Below, in pieces: positions 13,866 to 14,253 of a DNA stretch of 14,253 nt. The first letter of the stretch is position 1, and each line of letters begins with the position of its first letter. The notes below the pieces were generated by a model. That model was not told the origin of the DNA. It saw only the letters and a program-made list of their open reading frames with translations, and ran no database searches. The position numbers were made by a program, and so were the translations under genes. The DNA is from CAJXCL01 sp964394335 (lineage in GTDB: Bacteria > Nitrospinota > Nitrospinia > CAJXCL01), in the NCBI GenBank assembly GCA_964394335.1, contig CAYMVZ010000064.1, positions 1 to 14,253 on the forward strand, in the 5' to 3' direction.

Positions 13866-14065
13866 TTAATTGCTATCTAATGAATCACTCTATTGCTGAA
13901 CAGTACCAAAAAAATCACAAATTCCAATCGTCAAATTGCAAATCATTTCCAGGTTTCAATAACTAAACAACCCAAACTTTTCCCCGTTTCTCCGTTTTAG
14001 TCATTGCAATTTCGATAATCAAAATTTATTTGTTATTTTGGGTTTGGTAATTGTTATTTTATTTT
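13866..14065. other. AT-rich intergenic stretch with degenerate short-word repeats
   Basis: Two hundred bases without a convincing gene separate the zinc-ribbon-like gene from the YjbQ gene. Variants of CAAATT(C/G)CAAAT-like words recur (13917-13949), and CCCAAAC (about 13970) is mirrored by GGGTTTGG (14040-14047). I found no clear promoter or terminator, though a promoter for the minus-strand envelope cluster must lie here or in its leader. Confidence 0.4.
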
Positions 14066-14253
14066 TTAGTCGCCTACAATTTGAATTAAAATACTCCTGG
14101 ATCTCGGTCGATTGTCAAAATCCAGAATAACGATCTGCTGCCACGTGCCCAATTTCAAATCACCTTTGTTAAAAGGCACCGACAGAGAAGCTCCTAATAA
14201 AGCTGCCCGGACATGGGAATATCCATTGCCGTCTCCCCAGCGGGAATCATGGT
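14066..14253 (-). CDS. yjbQ: YjbQ/UPF0047 family protein, C-terminal part (start outside window)
   Basis: The last 62 codons of a minus-strand gene are present, ending at TAA 14066-14068. The visible sequence carries the signature of the YjbQ (UPF0047) beta-sandwich family: HDSRWGDGNGYSHVRA, then LLGASLSVPF, then LGTWQQIVILDFDNRPRSR. E. coli YjbQ has a secondary thiamine-phosphate synthase activity, though the physiological role is unsettled. The protein is small (about 130-140 residues in the family), so roughly half is visible. The reading frame is intact in this window. It is upstream of, and on the same strand as, the envelope cluster but 200 bases away. Confidence 0.9.
   Translation of the reverse strand, partial: HDSRWGDGNGYSHVRAALLGASLSVPFNKGDLKLGTWQQIVILDFDNRPRSRSILIQIVGD

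Overview
This is an AT-rich window from a bacterial chromosome with ordinary coding density and Shine-Dalgarno-type starts. A bifunctional class A penicillin-binding protein beside a SPOR-domain protein suggests a Gram-negative-type envelope. Nothing here fixes the phylum. There are no rRNA or tRNA genes, no recognisable transposase and no CRISPR array, so it reads as chromosomal backbone peppered with small palindromic intergenic repeats.

Left part (1-5318): a minus-strand GH13 protein resembling the glucanotransferase half of eukaryotic-type glycogen debranching enzymes runs off the left edge. Next is a minus-strand single-domain protein that looks like a cyclic-nucleotide-binding fold. Then two plus-strand genes follow: a zinc-dependent deacetylase of the HDAC/AcuC family and alpha-D-glucose-phosphate-specific phosphoglucomutase. 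The debranching-type enzyme and Pgm would fit glycogen turnover together (inference). The leader and first codons of the GH13 gene are duplicated about 1.07 kb away, upstream of the cNMP-like gene.

Middle part (5319-8808): a strongly structured intergenic stretch precedes a tight two-gene plus-strand operon. It encodes a thioredoxin-like [2Fe-2S] ferredoxin and a small ABM-fold protein that keeps the Asn-Trp-His triad of IsdG-type heme-degrading monooxygenases. A cluster of hairpins separates this operon from a convergent family 2 glycosyltransferase, whose stop codon lies inside a dispersed repeat. Divergent from that is a LarA-family (DUF2088) protein with the nickel-pincer active-site residues intact.

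Right part (8809-13865): five minus-strand genes, several overlapping or closely spaced, look like one envelope cluster. In transcription order they are a 61-aa Cys-rich zinc-ribbon-like protein, an unknown single-pass membrane protein, a class A PBP, a TPR-like/SPOR membrane protein and a small three-pass membrane protein. The PBP frame contains no ATG, GTG or TTG before its 149th codon; the only start with a good ribosome-binding site is ATT at 12721. The right edge holds the C-terminus of a YjbQ/UPF0047 protein.
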